The translations under genes were made by a program, and so were the position numbers. The notes under the pieces were generated by a model that was given only the letters and a program-made list of their open reading frames with translations, was not told where the DNA came from and searched no databases. Positions 1 to 9,626 of a stretch of 64,000 nt of DNA are shown here, one piece after another. The DNA is taken from assembly GCA_903906365.1 (NCBI GenBank), contig CAIVKC010000069.1:62001-126000 (forward strand), written 5' to 3'. The stretch comes from an uncultured Bacteroidota bacterium. Lineage in GTDB: Bacteria; Bacteroidota; Bacteroidia; Chitinophagales; Chitinophagaceae. The number at the start of each line of letters is the position of its first letter. Within the stretch, counting starts at the first letter, position 1.

Positions 1-416
1 CCTTTCTTATATGGAATACCCTGTTTTTGGGCCAGTCGCTTTGCCCTCAATTTGAGATAATCATCCACAAATCCAATGATGCCAAGCCACAGGGTGCTGA
101 AAATCATAAGCCGGATATACGCCTTATTCAAATTGGCCAATAACAGCGTTGGTATGAGTATGGCAAGAATTATTATGATACCGCCCATAGTGGGAGTTCC
201 CTTCTTCTGTTGTTCGCCAGCCAGGCCCAGTTCCCGAACACTTTCACCCACCTGTTTGCGGCGGAGGATACTAATAAGCCTCTTTCCGTAAACCATGGTG
301 ATCACCAGGGAGAGCAGTACAGCCAGCAATACCCGAAAGGTTATATAGAGGAATAATGCTCCCCCGGGTATCTTTATGCCGCTTTGTTTAAACCAATCAA
401 ATAAATGGTAAAGCAT
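1..416 (-). CDS. mraY: Phospho-N-acetylmuramoyl-pentapeptide transferase, N-terminal part (cut by window edge)
   Basis: MraY transfers phospho-MurNAc-pentapeptide from UDP to undecaprenyl phosphate on the inner face of the cytoplasmic membrane, giving lipid I. About 138 N-terminal residues are visible, starting MLYHLFDWFKQSG at 416 on the minus strand. They contain a first membrane helix, then the family segments KGTPTMGGI and FVDDYLKL; the double Asp of the second belongs to the active site. The gene lies 56 bp after murE in the same direction, the usual order of a division and cell-wall cluster. The C-terminal part lies outside the window. The motifs make the assignment secure. Confidence 0.95.
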   Translation of the reverse strand, partial: MLYHLFDWFKQSGIKIPGGALFLYITFRVLLAVLLSLVITMVYGKRLISILRRKQVGESVRELGLAGEQQKKGTPTMGGIIIILAILIPTLLLANLNKAYIRLMIFSTLWLGIIGFVDDYLKLRAKRLAQKQGIPYKK

Positions 417-472
417 CCTGTTTTCTGTTTCTGGTTTCGTTTATTACCTTAATTCTTGTTTTGTTCGCACAT

Positions 473-1939
473 TTATTTTCCGAACACGCTGAAAGTTTCC
501 CGGAGAACCTCCTTGTCATCAAAGGGGTACTTTATTCCCTTTATATCCTGGTACTTTTCATGCCCCTTCCCCGCAATCAGGATGATATCTTCGGGTTTAC
601 TCAGACTCACTGCGGTTTTAATCGCCTCCCTCCTGTCAACAATGGATAAAAATTTTCTTTTTGCAGCGGTGTTTAGGCCCTCTTCCATTTCCTTTAAAAT
701 CTGTTCAGGCTGTTCACTTCTTGGATTATCGGAGGTGAAAATGACCCGGTCGCTATATTCACAGGCCGTAGCCCCCATAATGGGACGCTTGGTCTTATCC
801 CTGTCCCCTCCGCATCCTACCACGGTTATAATTTGTTCATGCCCTTTCCTAAGCTTCTGGATGGTTTCTAAAACATTAACCAGCGCATCCGGGGTATGCG
901 CGTAGTCTACTATACCGATCACCTTTTGCTTTTCAGAAACGATATAGTCAAACCTGCCCTCCGCGCCGCTTAACATACTCAGACACCGTAACACTTCCTG
1001 TTTGTCCTCACCCAGGCAAATGGAGGCGCCATAGACGGCCAGCAGGTTATAGGCATTGAATTCCCCGATCAGCCGGAAATGAACTTCCTGGTCGTTGACC
1101 GTCATCACCAGGCCCGTTAAATTGTTTTCCAGGATTTTCCCTTTAAACTCTGCCACAGTTTTGAGGCTGTACAGGTATTTGGAGGCATGTGTATTCTGAA
1201 GCATCACCGCCCCTCTTTTGTCATCCGCGTTGGAGATGGCAAAAGCCCCGGAGGGTAAGGAATCGAAGAATGATTTTTTTACGCGGATATATTCCTCAAA
1301 AGTTTTATGGTAATCCAGGTGGTCATGGGTAATATTGCTAAAAATCCCCCCTGCATAGTGAAGGCCTGCAATCCTGTGCTGGTGGATCGCATGTGAGCTG
1401 GTTTCCATAAACACATGGCTGCAGCCAGCATCGGCCATCTGTTTTAACAGGGCATTCAGGCTGATGGCGTCAGGCGTCGTATGGGTGGCGGGCAGGATAT
1501 CTGCACCCACGTGATTCTGCACGGTACTTAACAAACCACACTGGTATCCCAGGACTGTAAATAATTTATATAATAGGGTCGCAATCGTCGTTTTCCCATT
1601 AGTTCCGGTCACTCCGACCAATTTCATTTTTTCCGAAGGCTGCCCATAAAAATTATGCGCTATGAATCCGGCCGCTATCGCTGAATTTTCCACCTGAACA
1701 TAGACTACCGCCGGGTTTAGGGAGGCAGGCAAAACTTCACAAACGATGGCTATGGCGCCCTTTTCAATAACTGAGTTAATATATTGGTGACCATCGGCGC
1801 TCACTCCCTTGATGGCAATAAACAGGGATCCTGCGGAGACTTTCCTGGAATCCAGCTGAAGATCCCCGATTTGCAGATCAAGGCTGCCTATCACTGACCT
1901 GAGGCTTACTTTATACAATATGTCCTGTAGCGTATTCAT
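473..1939 (-). CDS. murE: UDP-MurNAc-L-Ala-D-Glu:meso-diaminopimelate ligase
   Basis: This cytoplasmic ATP-dependent ligase adds the third amino acid to the peptidoglycan precursor. The 488 residues show the Mur ligase layout: an N-terminal UDP-binding domain, a central ATPase domain with the P-loop GVTGTNGKTT near residue 109, and a C-terminal domain. The motif DNPRSEQP near residue 400 is the signature of enzymes that add meso-diaminopimelate rather than lysine, so the cell wall is inferred to be of the mDAP type. The start codon overlaps the ftsI stop codon by one base (TAATG), which points to translational coupling. The length is normal for the family. Confidence 0.97.
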   Translation of the reverse strand: MNTLQDILYKVSLRSVIGSLDLQIGDLQLDSRKVSAGSLFIAIKGVSADGHQYINSVIEKGAIAIVCEVLPASLNPAVVYVQVENSAIAAGFIAHNFYGQPSEKMKLVGVTGTNGKTTIATLLYKLFTVLGYQCGLLSTVQNHVGADILPATHTTPDAISLNALLKQMADAGCSHVFMETSSHAIHQHRIAGLHYAGGIFSNITHDHLDYHKTFEEYIRVKKSFFDSLPSGAFAISNADDKRGAVMLQNTHASKYLYSLKTVAEFKGKILENNLTGLVMTVNDQEVHFRLIGEFNAYNLLAVYGASICLGEDKQEVLRCLSMLSGAEGRFDYIVSEKQKVIGIVDYAHTPDALVNVLETIQKLRKGHEQIITVVGCGGDRDKTKRPIMGATACEYSDRVIFTSDNPRSEQPEQILKEMEEGLNTAAKRKFLSIVDRREAIKTAVSLSKPEDIILIAGKGHEKYQDIKGIKYPFDDKEVLRETFSVFGK

Positions 1940-4062
1940 TAGTTTAACTCCAGTCTGACATTTTGATTCTTAACCAACAATGATCCCGGCTCTATGCTTT
2001 GTGCGCTTACTTTTCCTTTACCTTTTGCCACAACCTTCATATTCATATTTTCAAGCAGGAATAATGCGTCTTTAAGGCCCATTCCCTTTAGATCAGGCAT
2101 TTTTTGCTTTACCATTATTTCCCTGTTTAAAACCGCACCCGACCCGGATGTGGCATAAAGGCGGCCCCAGGAACTTCTGGATGAAGAATCAGCGTAATTC
2201 ATATTGAGGGTCTGCATTACTTTTTTGATATCTTCTGTGGCACCCGCGTAATAGAACTGGGCGCTGTCTTTCTTAAGTACCGGCATGGACGGGTTTAAAA
2301 CATAATGATCTTCCATGCCTGAAGGGATGCTCATAAGTTTATCAGCGACCTCCTTAAAGACAGGGCCGGCAACGGCGGCGCCATAAAATTTTTTTGCAAA
2401 GGGCTTGTTTTTGATAACCACAATGCAGGAATACTTAGGGTGGTCTGCCGGGAAATAGCCGGCGAATGAGGATTGATAAATGTGATCGGCATATCCTCTG
2501 TTGCCATTTGCTACAAGGGCAGTTCCTGTTTTTCCGGCTACCTTGTAGAAAGCGTTCTTGAATACATCTTTGGCCGTGCCCTCTATACAAACTCCTTCCA
2601 GGCATTCCTTCAATTGTCTCAGCGTTTCATCACTGCAGACCTTTTCAATAGCGACGACCGGTTCATTTCTTTTAATGGTTCTTCCTGATTCCTGAAGGGC
2701 TTCAACGAGGTAAGGCCTCATCATTTTACCGTTGTTTGCGATGGAGTTGTAAAGGGAAAGAGTCTGCAAAGGGCTGACCAGCACCTCATAACCAAATGCC
2801 ATCCAGGGAAGTGTGGTGGCACTCCAGGTCTTGGATTTGGGAGTTTTAATAATAGGGGGAGTCTCACCCATCAGGTCAACCCCTGTCAACTGGTTTAGGT
2901 GAAGTTTTTTGAGATGGTTAATGAAAAGATTGGGATCTTTTGAATAATAGGTCCAGGCCAGTTTAGCCATCCCGACGTTGGAGCTCAATTCAAAAGCCTG
3001 TTTGATCGTTACATTCGTCCTGCCGTGCTTCTCGCTGTCATATACGGTTCGCCTGGCCACCTGCCAGACTCCGCCTTCAAGGTTGACATTATCGGAAAGA
3101 TTCACATTCTTATCTTCCAACAGGGAAAGCAGGGTAGCCAGTTTGAAAGTGGAACCAGGCTCTGAAGCCCGGATAGCATGATTGAGATCCTCCCAATAAG
3201 TACCATCCGGCTGCAGTCCCAGGTTGGCAATCGCCTTGATCTTACCGGTAGCAACCTCCATTACGATACAGGTCCCATGATCACAATTATTTCCCTGCAT
3301 CATTTTCAGCAGCGCATTTTCAGCGATATCCTGAATATTTACGTCAATGGTCGTTACGATATCCTTCCCGTTTTCAGGCTCAATTTCGGAGCCCTCCACG
3401 GGTATATAGGCTCCTGCAGCCATATATCTCACGAGCCTGCTGCCATCCTCGCCTTTCAACAGGGTATCGTAGGTTCTTTCCAAACCGACATTCTGTGCGT
3501 TTTGCCTGGCCAGGCCAATAGTTCGGTTCGCCAGCAGGCCAAATGGATTAAGCCGCTTACTCCTGATATCTGTAATGAATCCGCTTTTATTTTTTCCCAG
3601 TCTGACCAGGGGAAAAGACCGGAGTGCCTTATACTGCTCAAAGGTGATGTTGGACTGGAGTTCCAGATATCGGTCCTTTTCCCGGTACCCTTTTTGCAGT
3701 GCCCGCTTATAGGCGGCGGCCGGCTGGTCCCTGAATAAACCGGCCAGACAAACAGACAACGAATCGAGGTTTTCACGGAATCGCTTACCGTTTTTCTCCC
3801 TCAGGCCATCGGCTCCAAAATCGATATAAATATTAAAATAGGGAATGGACGTGCTGAGCATGCTGCCATCCTCGCTGTATATGGTACCCCGCTCGGCCCC
3901 CAGGTGGACAAACTTTTCATGCAGGCTGTCACTCAGGCTCCGCCAGTGATTGCCTTCAATTCGCTGGATATAAACAGCCTTACCAAGCACAAAAAGGGCT
4001 ATAATAACCATGCCTAAAAAACACAGATAGACTCTCCATAATATGTCACGCTTGACTTCCAT
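1939..4062 (-). CDS. ftsI: Septal transpeptidase (penicillin-binding protein 3 / FtsI) with C-terminal PASTA domain
   Basis: FtsI crosslinks septal peptidoglycan from the periplasmic side. The 707-residue protein has one N-terminal membrane anchor (about residues 9-31), a dimerisation domain and a transpeptidase domain. The catalytic motifs are STFK near residue 302 (the acylated Ser), SSN in ELSSNVGMAK, and KTGTA near residue 508. A single PASTA domain ends the protein from about residue 655 (MPDLKGMGLKDAL). PASTA tails are common on Bacteroidota FtsI but absent from the E. coli enzyme. It sits between ftsL and murE, with 99 bp to ftsL and a one-base overlap with murE. Confidence 0.96.
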   Translation of the reverse strand: MEVKRDILWRVYLCFLGMVIIALFVLGKAVYIQRIEGNHWRSLSDSLHEKFVHLGAERGTIYSEDGSMLSTSIPYFNIYIDFGADGLREKNGKRFRENLDSLSVCLAGLFRDQPAAAYKRALQKGYREKDRYLELQSNITFEQYKALRSFPLVRLGKNKSGFITDIRSKRLNPFGLLANRTIGLARQNAQNVGLERTYDTLLKGEDGSRLVRYMAAGAYIPVEGSEIEPENGKDIVTTIDVNIQDIAENALLKMMQGNNCDHGTCIVMEVATGKIKAIANLGLQPDGTYWEDLNHAIRASEPGSTFKLATLLSLLEDKNVNLSDNVNLEGGVWQVARRTVYDSEKHGRTNVTIKQAFELSSNVGMAKLAWTYYSKDPNLFINHLKKLHLNQLTGVDLMGETPPIIKTPKSKTWSATTLPWMAFGYEVLVSPLQTLSLYNSIANNGKMMRPYLVEALQESGRTIKRNEPVVAIEKVCSDETLRQLKECLEGVCIEGTAKDVFKNAFYKVAGKTGTALVANGNRGYADHIYQSSFAGYFPADHPKYSCIVVIKNKPFAKKFYGAAVAGPVFKEVADKLMSIPSGMEDHYVLNPSMPVLKKDSAQFYYAGATEDIKKVMQTLNMNYADSSSRSSWGRLYATSGSGAVLNREIMVKQKMPDLKGMGLKDALFLLENMNMKVVAKGKGKVSAQSIEPGSLLVKNQNVRLELN

Positions 4063-4161
4063 TTATTTTCCTAGTAGCGGTTATATTTAAATTTTGTCTG
4101 AATGGTTTTTATCTTTTTTCCGGAATCCTTTGAACGACATCCGGCCTCTGTGTCTTTTTTC

Positions 4162-4491
4162 CTACCTGCCTGCACTGTCTCCAAGAATGATGGGCGGAGT
4201 GACAATTTCTTTGAGCCCTACGGGTTCTACCGCCCTGGCCAGCTCACTTTGTTTACTTCGGAACATCACTTCACTCTTGAGGGTCTTATATTCATATTTT
4301 AATTCCTTCAGGTCGTTATTAGCCTTGTTAATATCTCTGGCGGTTTTGTCTGCATAATGTCCGTTATAGATATAAAAGACCGCCAGAACAGTCAGGAAAA
4401 GGAAGAATGGAATATTTTTCACAATCCAGCGCTGGGAAAAGAACCTTTTCCATTCCGGCCTTGGTTGCTTGATTTGATTTGTTTCACTCAT
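4162..4491 (-). CDS. ftsL: FtsL-like cell division protein
   Basis: This short bitopic membrane protein (109 residues) has a charged cytoplasmic N-terminus, one membrane helix (about residues 28-44, IPFFLFLTVLAVFYIY) and a periplasmic coiled coil rich in Lys, Glu and Leu. Sequence similarity within the FtsL family is always low, so the call rests mainly on size, topology and position between rsmH and ftsI, the usual place of ftsL. In the known family it forms a complex with FtsB and FtsQ and activates FtsWI. No FtsB-like gene is visible in the window. Confidence 0.85.
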   Translation of the reverse strand: MSETNQIKQPRPEWKRFFSQRWIVKNIPFFLFLTVLAVFYIYNGHYADKTARDINKANNDLKELKYEYKTLKSEVMFRSKQSELARAVEPVGLKEIVTPPIILGDSAGR

Positions 4492-4560
4492 ATCTCCATT
4501 GCTGCTTTGTTATACAAAACCTCTGTGATTCCATGTACCCGGCTTTACTGGCATCAACCC

Positions 4561-5547
4561 TTACATCCTTTCAGCAATGCGCAATTTTGCGCTCCGGGAT
4601 CTCGGGTTGTTTTTCAGTTCTGCGTCTCCTGGTGTTATGGGTTTTTTTGTTACTACCTTAAAAGGGGGTGTTACCGTACTTTGACCGAATGGGTCTTTTT
4701 GGTCCTGTTCTTCGAAAGTTCCTTTTTTAAAAAAATTCTTTACAATCCTGTCTTCCAGTGAATGGAAAGTGATGATGGCGGCCCTGCCTCCCGGTTTTAG
4801 CAGGTCCGGCATTTGTTGCAGCAGGTCCTTCAAGGCACTTAGTTCATCATTAACTTCAATTCTTAATGCCTGAAATACTTGGGCAAAGTACTTGTTGGGA
4901 TTCCCTTTCACCACAGCACTCAGCGCACTTTTGAAGTTCTGGATGGTCCTAAGCGAGGTAGTATGACGGACTGCAACGATGGTCCTGGCCAGTGTCCTTG
5001 CATTGGTAACTTCCCCATACTGCTCAAAGATTTTATGTAACTGCTGTTCACTGAATGTATTTATCACGTCGTATGCGGTCCTGTCCCCCCTTTTATCCAT
5101 CCGCATGTCCAGCTCTCCTTCAAACCTTATGGAAAAACCACGGTCAGGTTCATCGAATTGGTGGCTGCTTACACCCAGATCTGCCAGAATACCATCCACC
5201 TTTACTGCTCTATGGAGCCGAAGGAAGCGCGTGATATGACGGAAATTACTCGCTACAAAAATGACCCGGGGATCATCTGGCACATGCTTTCTGGCATCTC
5301 CATCCTGGTCAAAGGCGAACAGCCGGCCTTTATCACTGAGTTTTTCCAGGATTTTCAAAGAATGACCCCCTCCGCCAAAAGTGCAGTCCACATAGACACC
5401 GTCTTCCTTCAAATCAAGGCCTTCCAGTGTCTCGTTCAGTAAGACCGGAATATGATAGACCGGACCTGGCTGGCTGATGGAATTACCGGTTGTCTGGTTT
5501 AGATCCTTGTCAATATTTTCAGATTCACTCATACTTAAACCATTCAA
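4561..5547 (-). CDS. rsmH: 16S rRNA (cytosine1402-N4)-methyltransferase
   Basis: RsmH (MraW) methylates N4 of C1402 in 16S rRNA, tuning the P site. The 328 residues show the SAM-binding motif DCTFGGGGHS near residue 54, the segment GILADLGVSSHQFD, and the C-terminal FHSLEDRIVKNFF and SRSAKLRIAE segments. About 25 residues before the conserved core look poorly structured and may include a late start; an alternative Met lies five codons in. It follows mraZ by 20 bp, in the standard dcw order. Confidence 0.96.
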   Translation of the reverse strand: MNGLSMSESENIDKDLNQTTGNSISQPGPVYHIPVLLNETLEGLDLKEDGVYVDCTFGGGGHSLKILEKLSDKGRLFAFDQDGDARKHVPDDPRVIFVASNFRHITRFLRLHRAVKVDGILADLGVSSHQFDEPDRGFSIRFEGELDMRMDKRGDRTAYDVINTFSEQQLHKIFEQYGEVTNARTLARTIVAVRHTTSLRTIQNFKSALSAVVKGNPNKYFAQVFQALRIEVNDELSALKDLLQQMPDLLKPGGRAAIITFHSLEDRIVKNFFKKGTFEEQDQKDPFGQSTVTPPFKVVTKKPITPGDAELKNNPRSRSAKLRIAERM

Positions 5548-5567
5548 CAGTTAATTCCTTGGTCATT

Positions 5568-6023
5568 TCAGCTTGAAGCCCTGTTCATGACATCATTTGC
5601 CAGATTGCTGAATGATTCAGGTGAAAAAGATTCAAAGAGCTGTTGGTACTTAACTTTATCCCAGATTTCTATCTTGTTTACGGCAGAGACCAGCACAATA
5701 TCCTTCTCCAGGCTGGCGTGTTCCTTCAGATTGGGGGGCACCAGCAACCTGCCGGCCGAATCCAGTTCAGTCATGATGGCCCCGTTAAAAAAGCGCCTCC
5801 TGAATTCCCGTACTTTTGGGTCAAAATCATTCAACTTGCTGATTTCGTTAAATATGGGCTCCCAACTCTTCATAGGATACAGCGTCAGGCATTTTTCCAG
5901 TCCACGGTTAATGACGAATTGGGCATTCCCATCCTCAGGGAGCTGCTTTTTAAGGCCAACAGGCAATAAAAAACGCCCTTTGGGGTCGAGAGTTGCTTCA
6001 TATTCACCAAGAAAACCAATCAT
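5568..6023 (-). CDS. mraZ: Transcriptional regulator MraZ, first gene of the dcw operon
   Basis: MraZ is a ring-forming DNA-binding protein that regulates the division and cell-wall operon from a site ahead of its own gene. The 151 residues contain the two tandem SpoVT/AbrB-like repeats, each with a DxxxR motif: DPKGRFLLP near residue 13 and DSAGRLLVP near residue 91. It is the first gene of the minus-strand run mraZ-rsmH-ftsL-ftsI-murE-mraY. Two GTGGAAAAA sequences stand 36 bp apart upstream (see the regulatory entry). The C-terminal tail is Ser-rich and slightly longer than in E. coli. Confidence 0.96.
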   Translation of the reverse strand: MIGFLGEYEATLDPKGRFLLPVGLKKQLPEDGNAQFVINRGLEKCLTLYPMKSWEPIFNEISKLNDFDPKVREFRRRFFNGAIMTELDSAGRLLVPPNLKEHASLEKDIVLVSAVNKIEIWDKVKYQQLFESFSPESFSNLANDVMNRASS

Positions 6024-6750
6024 TTATAATTCTTTAAATCAAAATTCCCATAAATAAACACAAAATAACCTTTTTTTCCACTTTCTAAACGGGTTTTTGG
6101 AAATTTAATTTTTCCACAGTTGGTTTTTTGCCCTAAAGTGAACAGGGGTATAGTTTTCCCAGTTCCTGGCCGGAACAATTGAGAAAACCAGTGTGCATAA
6201 GACGTGAATTACCGTGAAAAAATGGGGATAAGCCGGAAAAACACGGCAAAGGGGGGTATAGGTGCATGGAAATGGCAGATCTTCCTCCCCCCGGGATCCT
6301 GCTAAAAAATGGTAAGACAAGCCGGCCGGAGAATGGCCTATTCGCCCTATCGGGGAACCCAGTTAGATAAAAATCCGGATAACGGAAAGGGCATAAAAAA
6401 ACCGATGTCTCATCCGCAGGATCACTAGATTGGTCTAAGGAAAAAGTTATTTCAGGCAGCTTGTCAACGATGATCAAATTCCAGACATGGTAACTATTTT
6501 TGCCGGCTCTTACAGGCAAATGGATTAGGGTCTGGGGGCAATCAGTTCAATGGTACCTGTTAATACTATAATCGTAAGCCGAGGGTATCCTTAAGCAGGA
6601 TATCCAGGAATTTTGTACCGGCCAGCGGGTTGTTTGAAATAAAAGTATGTTCAGCTAATCAACAGGCATTGGCCTGAATCTGGTTATCCCTCAGGCAAAA
6701 TCCCCGAGGGTGGAAATTGGCATTACCAACCAAATAGGAAGCGCATTAAA
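6024..6750. other. Gene-poor spacer between divergent mraZ and queA
   Basis: These 727 bp hold the two divergent promoters but no convincing gene. Two minus-strand reading frames (6105-6320 and 6133-6519) have arginine-, proline- and phenylalanine-rich translations with no family resemblance and overlap the mraZ promoter. At 6566-6658 on the minus strand a stretch of 30 codons without an ATG reads like protein (it includes NNPLAGTKFLDILLKD) and ends in TAG; it could be a decayed gene end. I see no tRNA or strong hairpin. Confidence 0.5.
6061..6117 (-). promoter_or_regulatory. Candidate MraZ binding and promoter region of the dcw operon
   Basis: On the minus strand GTGGAAAAA occurs twice (6117-6109 and 6081-6073) with start points 36 bp apart, followed by TATTTTG (6067-6061), close to the Bacteroidota -7 box, 37 bp before the mraZ start. 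MraZ is known in other bacteria to bind repeated TGGG/GTGG motifs ahead of its own gene. The repeat is seen in the sequence; its role as operator is inferred. Confidence 0.45.
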
Positions 6751-7986
6751 ATGGATCAGAAAAATATTGCAATACAGGAATTTAACTACGAACTGCCGGA
6801 AGAGAAGATCGCACTCTTTCCGCTGGAAAGGCGGGATGCTTCCAAGCTGCTGGTGTACAAAAAAGGAAGTATATCGGAAGATACTTATCTGGGTTTGGAT
6901 TCGCATATTCCTGCGAAATCACTGCTTATTTTTAATAACACCAGGGTACTGGAAGCGAGGATAATATTTAAGAAGACCAGCGGGGCGGAGATTGAATTGT
7001 TTTGCCTTGAATCTGCTGACCTTCAGAAAGACATTTCCCTGTCCATGATGAAGCAACAGAAAATACGCTGGAAATGCATGATTGGAGGTGCCTCCAAATG
7101 GAAGCCGGGGGAGATCCTGATAAAAGAAGTAGCCCTGGCAGGTGAACCGCTGGTTTTACGGGCATCTTATGTAGAAAAGAGGCAGGATGGCTTTATAATT
7201 GAATTTTCCTGGACACCCGAACTACTAAGCTTTGCGGAGGTACTCCACCTGGCCGGCCAGGTTCCACTGCCCCCTTACCTAAAAAGGGCCGTGGAAGCCA
7301 CGGATGCAGAACGTTACCAAACCATTTATGCCCAGCATGAAGGTTCGGTTGCTGCCCCTACTGCAGGGCTTCATTTTACAGATAATATTTTCAGCAGGCT
7401 ATATCAAAAAGGAATATCTCATGGGTACGTTACCCTGCATGTTGGAGCGGGCACATTTAAACCGGTGAAAAGTCCGACCCTGGCATCCCACGAAATGCAT
7501 GCTGAAATCATAGAAGTCAGGGCAGATGTCCTCAAAAAGCTCCTGGAATTTACCGCCGCTGATATCATTGCGGTGGGAACCACCTCCATGCGAACCCTTG
7601 AAACCATTTACTGGCTGGGTGTAAAAACCTATACTGAAAAAGATTTGAAACCGGAATCTCTGGACCTTGACCAATGGGAGGTTTACCAGGGAAAAACGCC
7701 TTTACCGTCCCGGGAGGAAGCGCTGGAATCACTGCTGAATTGGATGAAACTACATAAACTCAGTACCCTGCTGAGCCGCACCCGATTGCTGATTGTGCCA
7801 GGCTATCAGTTTAAAATGGCCAGGGGCCTGATCACCAATTTTCATCAACCCCAATCCACCCTGTTGCTTCTGGTGGCCGCCATGGTGGGTAACGATTGGA
7901 AGCGGATTTACCAGTATGCCCTTACGCACGACTTCCGTTTTCTGAGTTATGGGGATGGTTGCCTGCTGTTCAACCAGGAACTTTAG
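6751..7986 (+). CDS. queA: S-adenosylmethionine:tRNA ribosyltransferase-isomerase
   Basis: QueA transfers and isomerises the ribosyl group of SAM onto 7-aminomethyl-7-deazaguanine in tRNA, giving epoxyqueuosine at the wobble position of Asp, Asn, His and Tyr tRNAs. The 411-residue sequence carries the family segments FNNTRVLEAR, SVAAPTAGLHFT, HVGAGTFKPV, GTTSMRTLE and the C-terminal FHQPQSTLLLLVAA. It is longer than E. coli QueA (356) because of an insertion around residues 85-130. Its last four bases overlap the end of the convergent histidine kinase gene. No other queuosine gene is in the window. Confidence 0.96.
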   Translation: MDQKNIAIQEFNYELPEEKIALFPLERRDASKLLVYKKGSISEDTYLGLDSHIPAKSLLIFNNTRVLEARIIFKKTSGAEIELFCLESADLQKDISLSMMKQQKIRWKCMIGGASKWKPGEILIKEVALAGEPLVLRASYVEKRQDGFIIEFSWTPELLSFAEVLHLAGQVPLPPYLKRAVEATDAERYQTIYAQHEGSVAAPTAGLHFTDNIFSRLYQKGISHGYVTLHVGAGTFKPVKSPTLASHEMHAEIIEVRADVLKKLLEFTAADIIAVGTTSMRTLETIYWLGVKTYTEKDLKPESLDLDQWEVYQGKTPLPSREEALESLLNWMKLHKLSTLLSRTRLLIVPGYQFKMARGLITNFHQPQSTLLLLVAAMVGNDWKRIYQYALTHDFRFLSYGDGCLLFNQEL

Positions 7987-9332
7987 GCCGTTTCCTTTGC
8001 CAGTGGAAATTCAAGGGTAAAAGTGGTGCCTTTTCCGACCACGCTTTCCACTTTGATTTTAGCATGGTGGGCATCTATAATGGTTTTAACGTAGCTTAGT
8101 CCAAGCCCAAATCCCTTCACATTATGTATATTACCCGTGTGGGCACGGTAGAATTTCTCAAAGATCCGCCTCTGGGTTTCCTTGTTCATCCCAATTCCAT
8201 TATCTTCCAGGCGGATAACAAGGTTCTTATTGGTACTGTGGGTGGTAATCCTGATAACGACTTTATCCTTGGAATACTTAACTGCATTATCGATCAGGTT
8301 GGATATCAGGTTGGTGAAATGGACCTCGTCGGCGAGCAACAGATCGTTTTTTGCATTTAGCTGTAATTCCGCCCTGCCCTCCTTATCCTGCAACTGAAGC
8401 AGAAAATTATCGGCTACCTCCTGTATAATGTTATGAACATGGATGGGCTGAAGTTTAAGCTGAAGCTCCTGCCGATCCATCAGGGCGGCCTGCAAAATGG
8501 TTTCAACCTGTTTGTTCATCCGCTTGTTCTCTTCTTTGATGATCCCGCTGAAGTAATCCGACTTATTCCTGTCCTGGATCACCTTCTCATTTCTTAATGC
8601 ATCCACTGCAAGGGAAATGGTGGCAAGAGGCGTCTTGAACTCATGTGTCATGTTATTGATAAAGTCATTCTTTATCTCGCTCAGCTTTTTTTGCTTAAGC
8701 AGTGTCAGGACGGTAATATAAAATGCCGTGATGATCATGAGGGTAAAGAAAATCACTCCGGCAATTTTCCAGTACATCTGCCTGATTACAATATTTTTAT
8801 AATTGGGGACAATAACAGAAAGTGTTTCGGCGGGAACAAGGTTATCCATATCATAACCTCCGGAAACTTGCAGAAGGTATATGGCCGTCAGGTTGTGAAC
8901 GGTATCTTCGAGGGCCGTCAGGAAGTTCTTTGATTTTTTTTCATAGGTCAGCAGATTAACATCCGCACTCACCCCGAATTCAAACTTTGTATCCTTCAAT
9001 CCCAAGCGGTTGAAGGATTTCTTGATTTTATCATCGATCTCGTTGACGGAAAATTTCTCAGCGATCGTGGGCGGTTTCATCAACTCCTTAATGAATTCGT
9101 CCGAAGGCCTCCAGGTAGTGCCAGGATTGAACCGAAGAGACCGGGGATTAGGGGATATACCCTTTTGATCCATTAACTCCTGTCCCACTTCCTTCATTAC
9201 ATCTATTAGCTTGTGATGCAATTCTTCCTGCTTATTTTCCACCATCGTAAATATCCAGTTGATCTGGATATAAATAATACCGACCAGTGAAAGCGTAATC
9301 AGTATAAAAATGATGGGGAAATTTTTTTTCAT
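7983..9332 (-). CDS. Two-transmembrane sensor histidine kinase without a neighbouring response regulator
   Basis: This membrane-bound kinase (449 residues) has an N-terminal helix (about 5-25), a periplasmic sensor region of roughly 160 residues, a second helix (about 190-212), then the HisKA domain with NNMTHEFKTPLATI (phospho-acceptor His near residue 230) and a HATPase_c domain with NLIDNAVKYS and GFGLGLSYVK. No HAMP domain is evident. Kinases of this type in Bacteroidota (RprX-like) are usually paired with an OmpR-type regulator; here queA is convergent at the 3' end and nothing follows, so the partner must be encoded elsewhere. The signal it senses cannot be read from the sequence. Confidence 0.92.
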   Translation of the reverse strand: MKKNFPIIFILITLSLVGIIYIQINWIFTMVENKQEELHHKLIDVMKEVGQELMDQKGISPNPRSLRFNPGTTWRPSDEFIKELMKPPTIAEKFSVNEIDDKIKKSFNRLGLKDTKFEFGVSADVNLLTYEKKSKNFLTALEDTVHNLTAIYLLQVSGGYDMDNLVPAETLSVIVPNYKNIVIRQMYWKIAGVIFFTLMIITAFYITVLTLLKQKKLSEIKNDFINNMTHEFKTPLATISLAVDALRNEKVIQDRNKSDYFSGIIKEENKRMNKQVETILQAALMDRQELQLKLQPIHVHNIIQEVADNFLLQLQDKEGRAELQLNAKNDLLLADEVHFTNLISNLIDNAVKYSKDKVVIRITTHSTNKNLVIRLEDNGIGMNKETQRRIFEKFYRAHTGNIHNVKGFGLGLSYVKTIIDAHHAKIKVESVVGKGTTFTLEFPLAKETA

Positions 9333-9626
9333 TCATGCAATTATTAGCTAACCCTCAAAAACAACATTTGTCCGGAATCATTGAATTTCCTGCCTCCAGG
9401 TCATAAAAGGGCCGACTGCAAATTTATTAAAGAGAATATCGTTTAATTCATTCCAGGCAACGCGGTTAGGTTATTTAACGAAGGTTTCACAAAGAAACTG
9501 AATTTAATTGCTCGCCGGTTTTTTTTCGATAGATTCTTCATTGCCCCAAACGGGGCGATTTTGGCGAAAAACTAATTTTTTTACATTCCAATTTATTATA
9601 GGCCCGGATTACTTAATTTAGTCCTC

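Noticed and set aside
6105-6519. Two minus-strand frames in the mraZ-queA spacer
   Set aside because: Translations lack any recognisable domain, overlap each other and the mraZ promoter region, and have atypical composition.
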